Numbered from the stretch's first letter, positions 24,901 through 36,862 are shown. The stretch: 64,000 bases of DNA from Xiphydria camelus (GCA_963678675.1 OY783195.1:320001-384000); one strand, 5' to 3'. Notes: generated by a model from the letters alone, not told the origin. A program made the numbers and translations.

Positions 24901-25409
24901 CTCGCCGGGAAAGAAACTCGAATCACACTATTATCTCGTTATCACAATGAACTCTTGACCAATATCGATATAAGACTTTATTCTAGATAAAAATGTAATC
25001 TTTAAGAATGTATTATACATATGAATATGAGCCAAAAGCTCATAGAGCTTATCGGCCCTTATACTATACCTATATGGTACCGATCAGTAGTTGATACGAG
25101 GCGCGACGGATGATGAGTATCATCCTTATGTCATCTTGCAGTGGTAAGTACATCTGTATGTTATATAATGTTATATAGTTATATAGTCCACGAATGCGTG
25201 TCCACTTCTGAAAATTTACGTAATATAATATTTAATCGGCTCCAGTTGATGTACTCGTCCGGCGAGGTAATTCGATTGTGATCGCTCGTAATCAAAGGCA
25301 ATGGTAATTAGAAACTTCCCTGCTGGAAGCGCAATCGATCCTACATCAGCCTCGCGAGTTAGTCTTACGAGCGATTCGATTTTTACTTTCCAGATAAAGT
25401 TGTAAACCT

Positions 25410-25460
25410 GCTCGTCGCTCGTAAACGCGTCCAATTGCCTATAATTCCAGGAACAGCCCC
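25410..25460 (+). promoter_or_regulatory. Upstream block shared by the receptor paralogues (copy 3)
   Basis: gtccaattgcctataattcc, about 510 bp upstream of the copy 3 start, matches the corresponding element of copy 2 (attcaattgcctgtaattac) and more weakly that of copy 1. Confidence 0.35.
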
Positions 25461-25958
25461 ACAGTCGCACGACGCGGGTGAGTCTCGATAGCCTTGAGGG
25501 GAGGGGCGTTAAACACTTGTCTGCAAACAGTGGTGTACTTGGGCTGCCTTGATTTGGTGACATGTCAGAAGAGATTCCGTGATCTCGAAACCTCGATCCT
25601 CGGCCTCTTCGTCCACGTGCCACGTTTAGCTCTCCCGTCAACCCGCCCTAGAAGGCGGAGCTACACGTATCCTTGCCGAACAAATAGTCACGCTATTTCA
25701 AGGCCTACCTCGCCTTGCGCCACTGTAGAAGGAAGTATTATTGGCACTTGAGCGATCTTTTAATAGATGCCTGTGGTCTCGTGGGCGGATCTTTACCTGG
25801 AACCCGTTCGACATTAAATACACTCCCGAATTGCCAGGCCACCTGCAAACCGAACTCTTAAAGCGAGCCGACGCGTGTTCGAGGTTCCCGATTCGCGTCA
25901 GACGAGTGTTTCGGCTCGGTGAAGCGAGTTACGTCGCAGAAGCTTGTACGGTGACGAG

Positions 25959-28900
25959 ATGTTCCCCCAAACGCCGTTCGAGATGTCAAACGAACCGCGG
26001 AGGGTGCTCGAGCAGGCGAAGCCCGCCGTGTTCTTGGGCGCGCAGTCACGCTTCGAGGAGGAGTCAATCGCGAATGCACCGAAGTACGAGAGGAAAAATC
26101 AGTTCAGCTACAACGAAGACAGGCAACCCGAGAGAGACTTTGAGCTTCTGCAAAAGCACGATCACTTTTACGACGACACCAAGTCGCTCCTCGTGCTCTT
26201 CCAGGTCATGGGAGTGATGCCGATTCAACGGGGGACGGGTAAAGTAGATCGTTCGCTCCGCGCAAGTGGATCCACCGCCCGTGGTTGTTGCCGCGCGGTC
26301 AACTTAGGGAACATTTATCAGGTTTAACGACTTTCGAGTGGACCTCACCGGCTACCCTCTACGCGATTTGTCTCTGGATAGCGGAAACGGTCGTCGTCGT
26401 TTTGGTCTCGCAGGAGCGACTGGCGAACACGCTCGAGCCGGGCAAACCGTTCGACGAGTACATCTATAATATCATCTTCTTGTGCATCCTGGCACCGCAT
26501 TTCCTGTTACCCCTAGCCTCCTGGACTTACGGCGACGAGGTGGCCAAGTACAAGAACATGTGGACTCATTATCAGGTTACTGAAGGAGCGGAACACGTCC
26601 GTCTGCGAAACGTCGCGTCTCGTGCGCGTCAGGGCTAAGCGCATATCGAAGCAGAGAGTTGAGCAGTGACGACAGCGGAGAGAAAAGCGATGAAACGAAA
26701 CTCATTTGAACGCATTGCCTTGCTCTGACGTATGCGTGTATATCAGCGCGATGGCATCTTCACCATACGACTCACTATGCGTGTTCCAATAAGAAAAAGT
26801 ACAGATTTGTTTTTCCACCGCTTTGCCCTCCGGCCTCATCGCCGCTTTGCTCTCTGCATCGCAGTATGCGCTCAGCCTTAGTTGTATTATAATACGTGTC
26901 AGGGGAGGGACGAAACGAGACGTCTTTTTAATGTTTTGCAGTTGAGGTATTACAACGTGACGGGATCTACTTTGGAGTATCCGAATTTGAAGCGAACGTG
27001 CATCACGCTCAGTCTGGTCTCTTGGATCATATCCGTCATCGTGGTCATCTCGCAAATCTATCTTCAGCCCGGGTTCACCTTGTGGCATTCGTCGGCTTAC
27101 TTTCACATCATAGCGATGTTGGATTGCCTTTGCACGCTATGGTGGACTAATTGCATGGCGATTCGTTCCGCTTCGAAAGGGCTGGCTTTGAATCTCCACA
27201 AGGTATCGCTTTGGCCGTCCTCATTCGGGAGATGATTGGTTCTTTGAAACGAGACGTGATACCTACGTTGCAGGCTTTGGAACACAGTGGTTCGGCGAAG
27301 CTGTTAGTCGAGTATAGAAGCCTCTGGTTGGATTTGAGTCATATGATGCAGCAATTAGGCAAGGCGTACGCGAACATGTACGGTGGGTAGAAGTAAACTT
27401 GTGTCGCGTGTATACATATACAGGCGGTAGTTACCTCAACCTATACGGAAAAAAGAGCTTCTTGTATAGTGTATCGAAATTTATTATCTCTAATCGCCAG
27501 ACACCCTGTAAATGCATTGCCCCTTTGATCACGTAACCATTAATACGTCGATGTATGCAAAGATTCACTTTGTATGTACTAGGTTTATTTGATCCGATTG
27601 GAGTGCAATGTCCAATGAGAAATAGCGCGACGAATGTCTTCTCTCTCTTCACTGCTAATTCTTTTTCCAAGGAATGTACTGTCTGATCATGTTCGTAACG
27701 ACTATCATCGCCGGATATGGAGCCTTCTCCGAGATTGTGGACCACGGTTTCAGCTTGAAGGAATTGGGTCTCTTTGTAATCGCTGCGTATTCCATGGGAC
27801 TGGTATTCATCATTTGCAACGAAGCTGATAACGCAACGCGCAAAGTAGGCTTGGAGTTTCAGGAGAGATTACTGAATGTCAATCTCGCTGCCGTTGATGT
27901 AGCTACGCAAAAAGAGGCCAGTACATCGGACACCGTGATTAAGATAAAGTAGTAGATAAGTGCAGTAGGATGTGGTGATATGAGTTTGCATCGTATTTTA
28001 ATTTAGGTGGAAATGTTTCTCGTATCTATATACAATAATCCTCCCATATATCACCTAAATGGATACGCTGTCGTCAATAGGGAACTATTGTCAACTGTAA
28101 GTCTATTTGTTTATAACATTGCCATTGATATGTACAAGCCGTTGCAAAATTTACACGCCAACGTGGCTGATTCCATTTCGGTAGGCGCACCCCGTCTGCT
28201 GTGATCTGTAATTTCGTGGTACAGGGAGGGGGGGGGGGGGGGGATTCAAGAATTGGTGCACTCAGAAATTTGGGAGTCCCCTAAGTTCATGCCCTCTCTT
28301 CGGCTTTCAAACGAGGGGCACAATAATTTGGACGACCCTCTAGAGCATGTACGAGTTCTGTGAAAGTACGAGTGCAATATTTCCACTATTCGTGAGAGCT
28401 TATTACACACCACTGATACATATGACGGACACGAAATAGTGGAAGAGCGGCGCTGTATCACCGAATTTCTTGGTTTTTTTCCCCTTCAGTCCATTGGCCG
28501 CATAAACGCGGTCGTTGACTGTATCGGCAGCCAAGATCCGAATCAAATGGAACTATTAGTCCGAGAAACATCGGAAATCTCATTAATGGTTCGAGTGACA
28601 GATGTTCCGATATAGTTTTAAGACTCAATTGCATTTCTTCGAATAACCGGAGAAATAAACGTAAGCTGCGCCATTTGGTTCGAGAATCTTGGCTGTCGGT
28701 ACTACACACGAAATTACAGGAAACCACAGCGGTTGGTGTGCGCCTACCGATACGGAACCAGCTACGCTGACGTGTAAGTTATGCAACGATTTTCATGCTC
28801 TCAATACCCTGCCTGCGCGCAATTTCGAAGACACATCGTATTTACCGAACGACATTGCTCTTGTACCGTGAACTTAGAGAGATATAACGTAATTCACAGA

Positions 28901-29016
28901 ATATCGCGACGATGGCTACTTACTGGGTGGTGCTGATGCAGTTCAAACTGTCCCTCATACGTCGCAACGCACAAACGGCTTTATTAAATGAAACAACCGT
29001 TCTAACTCGTGTGTAA
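25959..29016 (+). CDS. Gr21a-like: Gustatory receptor, CO2-receptor type, tandem copy 3
   Basis: Closest in sequence to copy 1. Exons: 25959-26238, 26322-26575, 26942-27202, 27274-27382, 27672-27916, 28007-28096, 28900-29016; 451 residues; phases as in copies 1 and 2. The start is the first in-frame ATG (MFPQTPFEMSNEPRRV), five residues shorter than copy 1. Landmarks are retained: FQVMGVMPIQRGTG, PFDEYIYNIIF, KNMWTHYQ, LWLDLSHMMQQLGKAYANMY, VFIICNEADNATRKVG and TYWVVLMQF. Exon 5 matches copies 1 and 2 in length only if it ends at GAG|gccagt, a GC donor. A GT (GAC ACC|gtgatt) six codons downstream would also keep phase 0 and add ASTSDT. The last intron is 803 bp against 60-92 bp in the others. 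The C-terminal tail is extended by 14 residues relative to copy 1. Confidence 0.88.
28228..28243. repeat. Run of 16 G in receptor copy 3 intron 6
   Basis: Simple G tract inside the expanded last intron. Could form a quadruplex or be an assembly weak point. Confidence 0.85.
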
Positions 29017-29728
29017 TGGCAAATAAGGGACCCGGGAAGGAAAATGTCGTTCTTTCGAAGTGTTCAATAATCGTGATTCCTACATTTATCACGCGGTATA
29101 GGAGACGCTCTGCAATTTTTGAAACGCATTCGTTGATGTGATGGTAGTATAATCGTTATAATTCTATTTATTATACTGTAAGATAATTTATTTATCATTA
29201 TCATAACAATATCTGTATTCTAAACAAGATACTCGACCCACTTATTTTACTGAATATGTTCGCATATTTTATGGACAGTATGCAAAGATCTTATTTCATC
29301 TTCTTCCTCCTCGCACTCTCACAGGATTGGAAATTCTAATACTTTTCGAAAGGTACGAAATGCACAATGCGCAAGCGCATAGCATACTCGCATCGGCTAT
29401 ACAAGGAACGCTCGGCCTTCAGTTTATGCTCGACTCTCAAATCGCGAGGATCAGTGACTGGTGAAATAAGTATAAAGGGTGGAATTTGTATTCGAAGTGT
29501 ACGGGTGTGGAAGCTTACCACTTACACATATTGTGTAGAGATATTCAATTCAATCTTCACTTCGTAAAGATATTCTACCAGAGCTATATTATAATTGTGT
29601 GATTATTACTCAATCGTGCCGACCAACAGTCGCGCGTCAACTAAAAGAATGATGTTTCCCATACATACAGTCACGAGCATTTTATGGTAGATATATCGAG
29701 TGACTTTCAGCATGTGCCCCGTCGTACA

Positions 29729-30000
29729 TACCGTATGTCCGTCTCTGTACTGGCCAGTTTGAAAGTTACCTTCGGATAGGCTTGGTCGATACTCGAGTCA
29801 TTTAATACGGTAGAAGTCGAGTCGGCAGTTAGAGTTGACGTCAATTCGGGAGATCGAAGCGTCTAACTTCGATATTGTGAATTTGTGAATAATGGAAATT
29901 ATAAAAATAATTATAATTACGGTATAAATGTCTCGATTACCGACCAAGCCTATCCGAAGGTAACTTTCAAACTGGCCAGTACAGAGACGGACATACGGTA
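29729..30000. repeat. Perfect 60-bp inverted repeat, 152-bp spacer
   Basis: 29729-29788 (taccgtatgtccgtctctgt..) and 29941-30000 (..acagagacggacatacggta) are exact reverse complements. Weaker pairing continues inward for about 20 more bases (cgagtcattt against cgagacattt in the inverted arm). The right arm lies inside coding-like unit A. Confidence 0.92.
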
Positions 30001-30441
30001 TAGCCCGTACGAGAATTTTGCGCGTCTGCGCGCTTCTAATTCTGTGGGTACTTTTGAAAAGGTATTTGATATTTTAATACAGAGAGAGTAGGTACTGCTA
30101 AACGCGACGGGCTACTAGATTTCAAGGTAGAAGAATATAACTTATTCTTACGAGACGAGAGTCGAAGCTGTATTGAAGGTAGAGCCGCGGGAAAGGTATT
30201 GTTATTTAGTCTATAGGAACCATCCGTGAGTATACACAATCTCGCAGTACGTACTATATGTATAAGAAATAATCCAAAATTTTAGTGCAGAGGAATTACT
30301 GCCAAGAGGATATGAAATTGAATTTCAAGATAGAAGAGTATATGAGATTCTGACCGATCCTTACGAATCAGGAGTCGAATACAGCCCACGCAAGAATGCT
30401 GCGCGATTGCGCTCTTCAAGAAAGAGAGTGTTAGATTTTTA
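29891..30441 (+). pseudogene. Three diverged tandem coding-like units (A, B, C), unknown family
   Basis: Unit A (about 29891-30091) is open and encodes TDIRYSPYENFARLRAS. Unit C (about 30284-30441) is open to a stop and encodes YESGVEYSPRKNAARLRSS followed by RKRVLDF. They share YSPxxNxARLRxS. Unit B (about 30090-30230) resembles C in DNA (atttcaaggtagaagaatat against atttcaagatagaagagtat; ttacgag..agagtcgaa against ttacgaa..ggagtcgaa) but has in-frame stops. A further open piece, HAFSPEEWRQLDWPQHLADQ, ends at about 30632. I do not recognise the protein. It could be a decayed multi-exon gene, tandem gene fragments or an unknown element. Confidence 0.4.
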
Positions 30442-31156
30442 GATCACACAAAGAGTCATCGTGAAGCATTCCTTATACAGTCCATGACAGCTTGTCATTC
30501 ATCTATACTCTAGATATAATAATAGATCTATCTCACCTGGAGAAATTAAACACCGCCACGCGTTCAGCCCCGAAGAATGGCGTCAACTAGACTGGCCCCA
30601 GCATTTGGCGGATCAAAGAGCATATGTCTAATGAATCTTGTTAAATTTTGTTAATGTGGAAGCAATTAAGTCTGCTATAGATCGTTAATATATGCATGCG
30701 AATGCTGAGATTGAAAATAAAGTAATCTAGAGTAGAGATACATTACTGAGGAGAATATTGTTTGATAAATTTTATTGTAGTTCACTAATAAACATATGCA
30801 TATAAGTATTGAGAATGATAAGGTAAATGAATGTAATAGAGATGAGTGAGAGTGAGAGAGAGGAGGGAGGGGGAGATTGATTGATTGATAGATTTATTTA
30901 TGATCCAGTGTTGGACCAAATTATTATAGGCTGGACTTGCCAGTCTACAGAACAAGCATACATGGAGAGGGAGAGGGGAAGAGTAATGAAATCTGTTAGA
31001 TTCATTAATATTTTTTATAAGCATGTAGAATGATAAAATACATTAATGTAATATAGATAAATTAGAGAAAAATGTTTCAGGTGAATGTAAAGAGAATGAC
31101 AATAAATGAATATTTCATCGATATATCTCATACAGTATTGTTTATTGAATTCTTAC

Positions 31157-31275
31157 CTGTGCTCGTCCCATATTCGACGTTCCCAAGTCCTTTACAGATC
31201 CGCAACCTGAAGTCGACCTCTCCAACCAGCAGTCGTTCAAAGACTGACAACACGTTATCATTCGTATCGTAGTAT
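31157..31275 (-). other. Possible minus-strand coding exon, unknown
   Basis: On the minus strand an open frame containing NVLSVFERLLVGEVDFRLR and ICKGLGNVEYGTST ends at a good donor (ACAG|gtaaga) and is preceded by a possible acceptor (aaatattag). No adjoining exons were found and no family was recognised. Confidence 0.25.
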
Positions 31276-34200
31276 CGATTCTAATATTTGATATGTAAAA
31301 TGGAAACTTATATAGACCTGGGATGGGTATCGGGTTCAAGGCTTAATTGAAGGTAGATGAACATATGTAAGTGATTGTTAATGACTCCCTTGGCCCTTGG
31401 AGCTTAGCCCCTTATGCAAAGGCGCTTCTAAAGAGCTCTCCGAATTTGTACGATCCAGCGACGTGTGTAGAATCGATATTATTAAATTGCTTCGTACCCA
31501 TACGCACAGGGGAACTCGTAGGGGGAAGTAAATATAAGTTTTTTTTATATTTATTAACAAATAAAGCTTGACTTTACTTCGCTTTATTGCTTGATATTAT
31601 CAGAAGCGATACACGCGACAACACGTTGTTCAGATATCCAGTATTCCAGATGAAATGAATATAATTTTTTAAATTATGTTCGTTTTGTCTTTGCTCAAAC
31701 GTATAAATATATAATTCATAGGTGCACATTTGCATTTTGTTGCAGATTGAGCTTGATATCTTGTTTCACTGAGAAGTTATGCGGAACTAGAGCTTGAAAA
31801 CTAATGAGGGTACTAACCGATGTTGGATCATAGGACATCCGCCCGTGCGGCCGGCACCTTTCATCGCAAGTCCTGCCTATGATACCGGGGGTGAAAGGGG
31901 GGTACAGGGTGTTCTCATACACACCCCATATAATTTGGAATGAAACATTTAAGCAGAACCCAGTTTACTGTAATCGTATAAACACCCCTCGAGGAAGGAA
32001 GGGGGACAGAGGGCTGCTTCATTATTGCTAGAAGCGTTTTGGAACAGTATTATAGTCAGGAAGAATGGTAGATTGTTGTCCGTGAACTGATGAAATATGC
32101 AGAAGATATCTTTAGCGATCGTTTCATTTGCCGAACATTTCAAAAAAAAAGAAGGATATACTATATTTACAAAACCAAACTTCTACACAATCTTAGCGTT
32201 TTTAGAATCCTAATATATTATTGGACGAGTTTATGTAGGCATTAAATAATAATGGATAATTATTTAACATACTGAATTAATACGAAATAAAAATTAAAAC
32301 CAATCACAGCTTATGCATACAAGTGTAGTAAAAGTCTAAGAGCCACAGAGGAGAGAAATATATATCGATAAAACTAGTGAAAGTTTTTCATCTACTAAAG
32401 TACGTACATATGTACTTAGTCACTTGAAAAATTATTAAATACAATTATTACATGAAAATCCAATGATCTTATTATTTTAGCTGTGGTATAAACGAAGAAG
32501 ATTGTTGCGAGTTCGTGACTCGCCTTGCCCGTTCAGAATGTAACAACTGTTTTGAATCGGCATGACTCACTTTAACTTTTTTACGCCACCATACTTCTTC
32601 GTATATACTTCTTGTGATCTTTAAGACCAAAGAAAAACAATTACACAAAATCTAAATCGCGCTTTATTACTTACTGCTTTAGTTTTTCTTCTCTATCGTA
32701 TCAAGATGAAATGTAAAAAGAATGCGTAGTGCCGTGCACCTAAATTATATTAAGTAATTCCTTATATCGTACAGTCTCGGTTTAAACGTGCGAGTCATCA
32801 TCAATAAGCATTCGGACTTCAGTACCTTTCAGTCTCATGATTTTCATTATACCGACCACTCTCCTCCGCAAATTACGCTCCTAGGGACAATCATAGAATT
32901 CATGATAATATTACTAAAACGATTTAATTATTATATACATAAATTTGCAATAATTAGGCAATAAGTTCAAGACAAATGACAAATGAATGCATTCGGGCGA
33001 CAATCGCATCTTCAATATTCAATGTTGCATCCATAGCAAAAGAGAGATCTCAAGAGAATGTGCTCCCACCTACGAATCACGAGTCAAGTCCGCTTGTCCG
33101 ATATCTTATACTAACATATATATTTGTATACAAAACATAACATATATGTAGGTAAGATATGTATACTATATATATACAATACAGGAGATATATATTATAT
33201 ACATATATCACTATAAGATATCACTTGCGAAGCCACACCTGCGGTATATTATTATTACGAGTGATGCAGCAGTCTGAGTCTATCGTTACACACTTACGAA
33301 GAGCACGTCTTTTCAATTATTATATATCATACGATGTCCCTGCATGTAAACATGTAATGATGGTATAGCCAAACAAAATATGATTTCATAATTAGAAATT
33401 TTAAGATTTATACGATTTTACATGTTTAAACAATTGAAGATTAAATATATTATATCCAATCAGTGAGAAATTAAATGAATCGTATCGGTAGTAAACATCT
33501 ACGGATTATTTTAGACTTTACTGATCGTCAGGGTGCGCGATATCCATGGAACGCGTTTGCTGCATGTCCGCGTGACTTTGAAACATCCGTCAAGCCATTT
33601 CTAGGACATTATGAAATACACGAGATCTTAAAAATCTTTAATAACAAGCGTCATTTCTTTGGATCGAAAATACTTCTCGGTATTCCTTCACAGACACCAA
33701 TTAAACAAAATACACAAGGTTTCTATTAAACTATCGATATAATATCTACGAAGCATATTCTCCAGAGTTCCCTCTAGTCACAAACATGCGCACAAGCATG
33801 CGCACAATGATCTCCCTATAAATGTCTATTTTTATACATAATAATAATCCCGTGCTCCTGAATTCACAAAAGATAAACGGAACTTATCTCTAATCGCGAC
33901 CGGCGTCTCTCTTCACTCCTTCATGCGTCGCTTATAATAGCATGATGGTAAATTAGCCGTTCATTGCAATTGTGTGACAGTAGTAATCGTCATAATAATA
34001 GCTCATTAATCGTCATTAATAATTAGCATAACTATGTCTGTAATTTGAAGCTAGCACACTTTCTTTTCAGTTTTCCATTTCCTTTTTATATTTTTTTCAC
34101 CCATTTCAAGGATTTTTATTATTTACAAATAAAACACTCTCACACATTGTATTCCCTTCATCCATAACATCATGGATATCATTCTCTCTCGTTCTCGTCA

Positions 34201-35984
34201 AATTGATATCTTTCAACAATGATTATTAATTCTTCCTAGTGAGTTTAACTCGTACACGCAATATAATTATTGAGCCTGAGCTGCCGGTTTCGTAATCGTA
34301 GCTTCCTTGCTTCGACATATGATATTCCTTGAGAAGAGACCCTACGATTCCGCAGTCGATTTCCACGGATATAAGTCGAACAAGCTCGAATCTATTTTAT
34401 CAAATTTACTACTCCGTGGTCAATTTAGTTGATTCATTCGTTCCTTTCCACATCCTTATGCAGGAATAGCAGATTTTCCATTGAAAATACAGGAATATTC
34501 TTCGGTTTTTCAACTTCGATTAGCTTCTGTATTGTTCACGCATCATGATTATAATTGCTGAAACACCGCACTCGATATCACCGAAAAACGGAAAGACGAA
34601 TGTAACCAAATCAGAGAGATAATTGAATTTATGAGAAATGAGAACTTTCACGATTCGTTATAAATAAAATTCTTTAATTTGAAACAAAAGTAGGGGCACT
34701 TCGATTTACTTAATTTTTCTATTATATCAATAAATTAAATATTCAATTCCACGAAGTTTTCTGCTTCATAAGAAGAGCAATAATGGATAATGGAAGATCA
34801 AATAAAACAGTTTCCACACCGACCTTTCTTTGAGATAGTACCTATCTCGCTTCCAGTACAACCAGTTTTGTAAATTAAAATATACGGCTTCCACATTCTG
34901 TCAGCACACCAAATACTCGATACCTAGGAAAGGTCGTACAACAATATGACCTGATTTCATCCATCATTGATTCATAAATATACACAAATAACTATTTTCT
35001 CGGACCGATCGGAGATTTAGTCTATACGTACAATTATTCCACCGACGAGGCACGTATAACGGCCGTTATTGAACAGATTAAAAGAACGCGTTTCGATTGG
35101 GAAATTCACAACCGTGTCTGACCAGCAGTTAGTCGTGTAACGTTGGAAAGATGCTTAGAAAACTGTTTTAGCCGAATAACCGTTGGCTTACTGAAAAGAG
35201 ACCGGACTAAACCTTGTGATACTCTTCCAATGCATTGCTATCAAGGAGACATATGCCTTCACTTTTTCTCCCCTTTCACAAGTTTTTCAGTAATTACCAG
35301 CCGATACCACTTGCCCACTCAAGCACTCTGTACTCAAAGCTACTTACATTGTAAAGGGGTGATCCTAAATAGAATACGCTCACCTATGTCTTGGCCAATA
35401 TGGCCATGACGGTAACACGGGGTGCCCTGGCCAGAGATCGCGCGCGCGTTGGACGAAATTTCCCGAAAAGAAAATTAATACAGAAGAACCTGTCTGGTGT
35501 TGTCACCCAATAAAGAAGATTGGAATAGAGGGATTGCGCTCAGAGGAGTGGTTAGCGAATGGTAGGGATGGACGTATACTCCATGTTGAATAGTGTTGGT
35601 ACACAAGGCTAGAGCCGAAAATGGAAGTCTCAACTTCGGTTCCCCTCACTATGAGGAACCGGCGAGGGGGCAGGAAAGCAGGGGATAGCTGGAATTGAGA
35701 GAGGCGGAAATTGAGAGGTTCTTCTGTACATATATTTCCAATTTATAAGGAATCGCTTCCCTTCCTCGGCATCGCATCCTGCTCCTCCTTTATTTCCATC
35801 CCCATCCATTCTTTCTTCCCTCCAATCTCGCATTATCAGATATAACGTTGCATCATTCGACAGTTATCCGTGTAAATGAAAGTATAAAAGGAACATTACC
35901 TAGCATGCCGGACGGGGGATGTCTCGTTACTAATCTGGAGGGAGTTTCCAGTCCAATTAGCTTGTCTCTGACTTTTGAGAGAGA

Positions 35985-36862
35985 TTAAGCGTATATGTAT
36001 ATTACGAAAATGTCCGTGTAAGACATCCCGCAACGGACTTCGGCAACGAGCGTATTTTTGGCGAAATTCCGCGACGCTGTTCTTCGATTACTCGACCAGG
36101 AAGTGTAAGTACATCGCGCGGAAGGTCTGTTACAAGATGTCTTCTATCAATTGGATGTATGTGTACGTGTGTATGTATAGTATGGACGGGCACCTGCTTG
36201 TGAGCGGTACACATTCGTCAGCTGGTTATAGATTAGTACTGTTTAGACCTTCAAACACGCTTAGATGTACGTAAAGCTCACTGTTTACTCGCGCAGAAGT
36301 GATTCCTTTCCGCGAGACATATTCACCTTCTCACAATTTTAAGTATCTCGAGTGTTCCTTTGCAGCTTCCAAAATTCGAAAATTGGTCTGCCGTTATTCC
36401 TTGTAGATTCGTCTCTATGTGTTGTACCAAGAGCGCGATGCAGTACACACGAGGCAAAGTTACACGCGAATCGAGACTTCTCGAAGACCGTACGACACTC
36501 TTGCGACCGCGGATGACAAAGATGATATCAAGAAAACTTTCCGCGGTTGTTCGTAAGAATCAGTGAAAGACACATTGCCGCGTATTGCTGCCAATTGACT
36601 GTCTCACATGCTTCTCTACTCTACTTTCGATTTACATCGAATGCACCTGATGGAATGATAACGGTATTAAGTTTTCGTTGAATTGGCTCACATAGTAGCG
36701 AATCGTAGCGAGTCCATCCGACATTTCGATATGAAGGAACGGTTGAAGCCGTCCGACGACGCATTGGAATACTTTGAATATCTGGATGCCGCCGAAGCTT
36801 TACCAAGAGTGCGAAGTGACGAGTCGGTCAAACCCTCGCAGCAGTCTACCAGTCTCAAATGA
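35985..36862 (+). other. Cluster of exon-like open frames, plus strand, unassigned
   Basis: Three pieces look coding. First, about 35990-36107 is open in two frames (one contains HPATDFGNERIFGEIPRR) and ends at a strong donor (gtgtaagt/gtaagt). Second, 36367-36552 has a strong acceptor (cctttgcag), one open frame (LPKFENWSAVIPCRF..) and a donor (gtaaga). Third, 36731-36862 encodes MKERLKPSDDALEYFEYLD and ..AAEALPRVRSDE.. to a stop, 43 residues. The splice phases of the second and third do not join simply. It may be a small unknown gene, or antisense to the kinase 3' region. Confidence 0.25.

Larger units (their letters stand above)
24263..25958. other. Spacer between receptor copies 2 and 3
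   Basis: No coding exon is seen. It holds a candidate polyadenylation hexamer for copy 2 (aataaa, 24569-24574), a degenerate RTE 3' fragment on the minus strand (24658-24900), and an upstream block for copy 3 (attgcctataattcc near 25433). Confidence 0.55.

Noticed and set aside
25944..25958. Upstream TTG as start of receptor copy 3
   Set aside because: An in-frame ATG at 25959 aligns with the other two copies; a non-AUG start is not needed.
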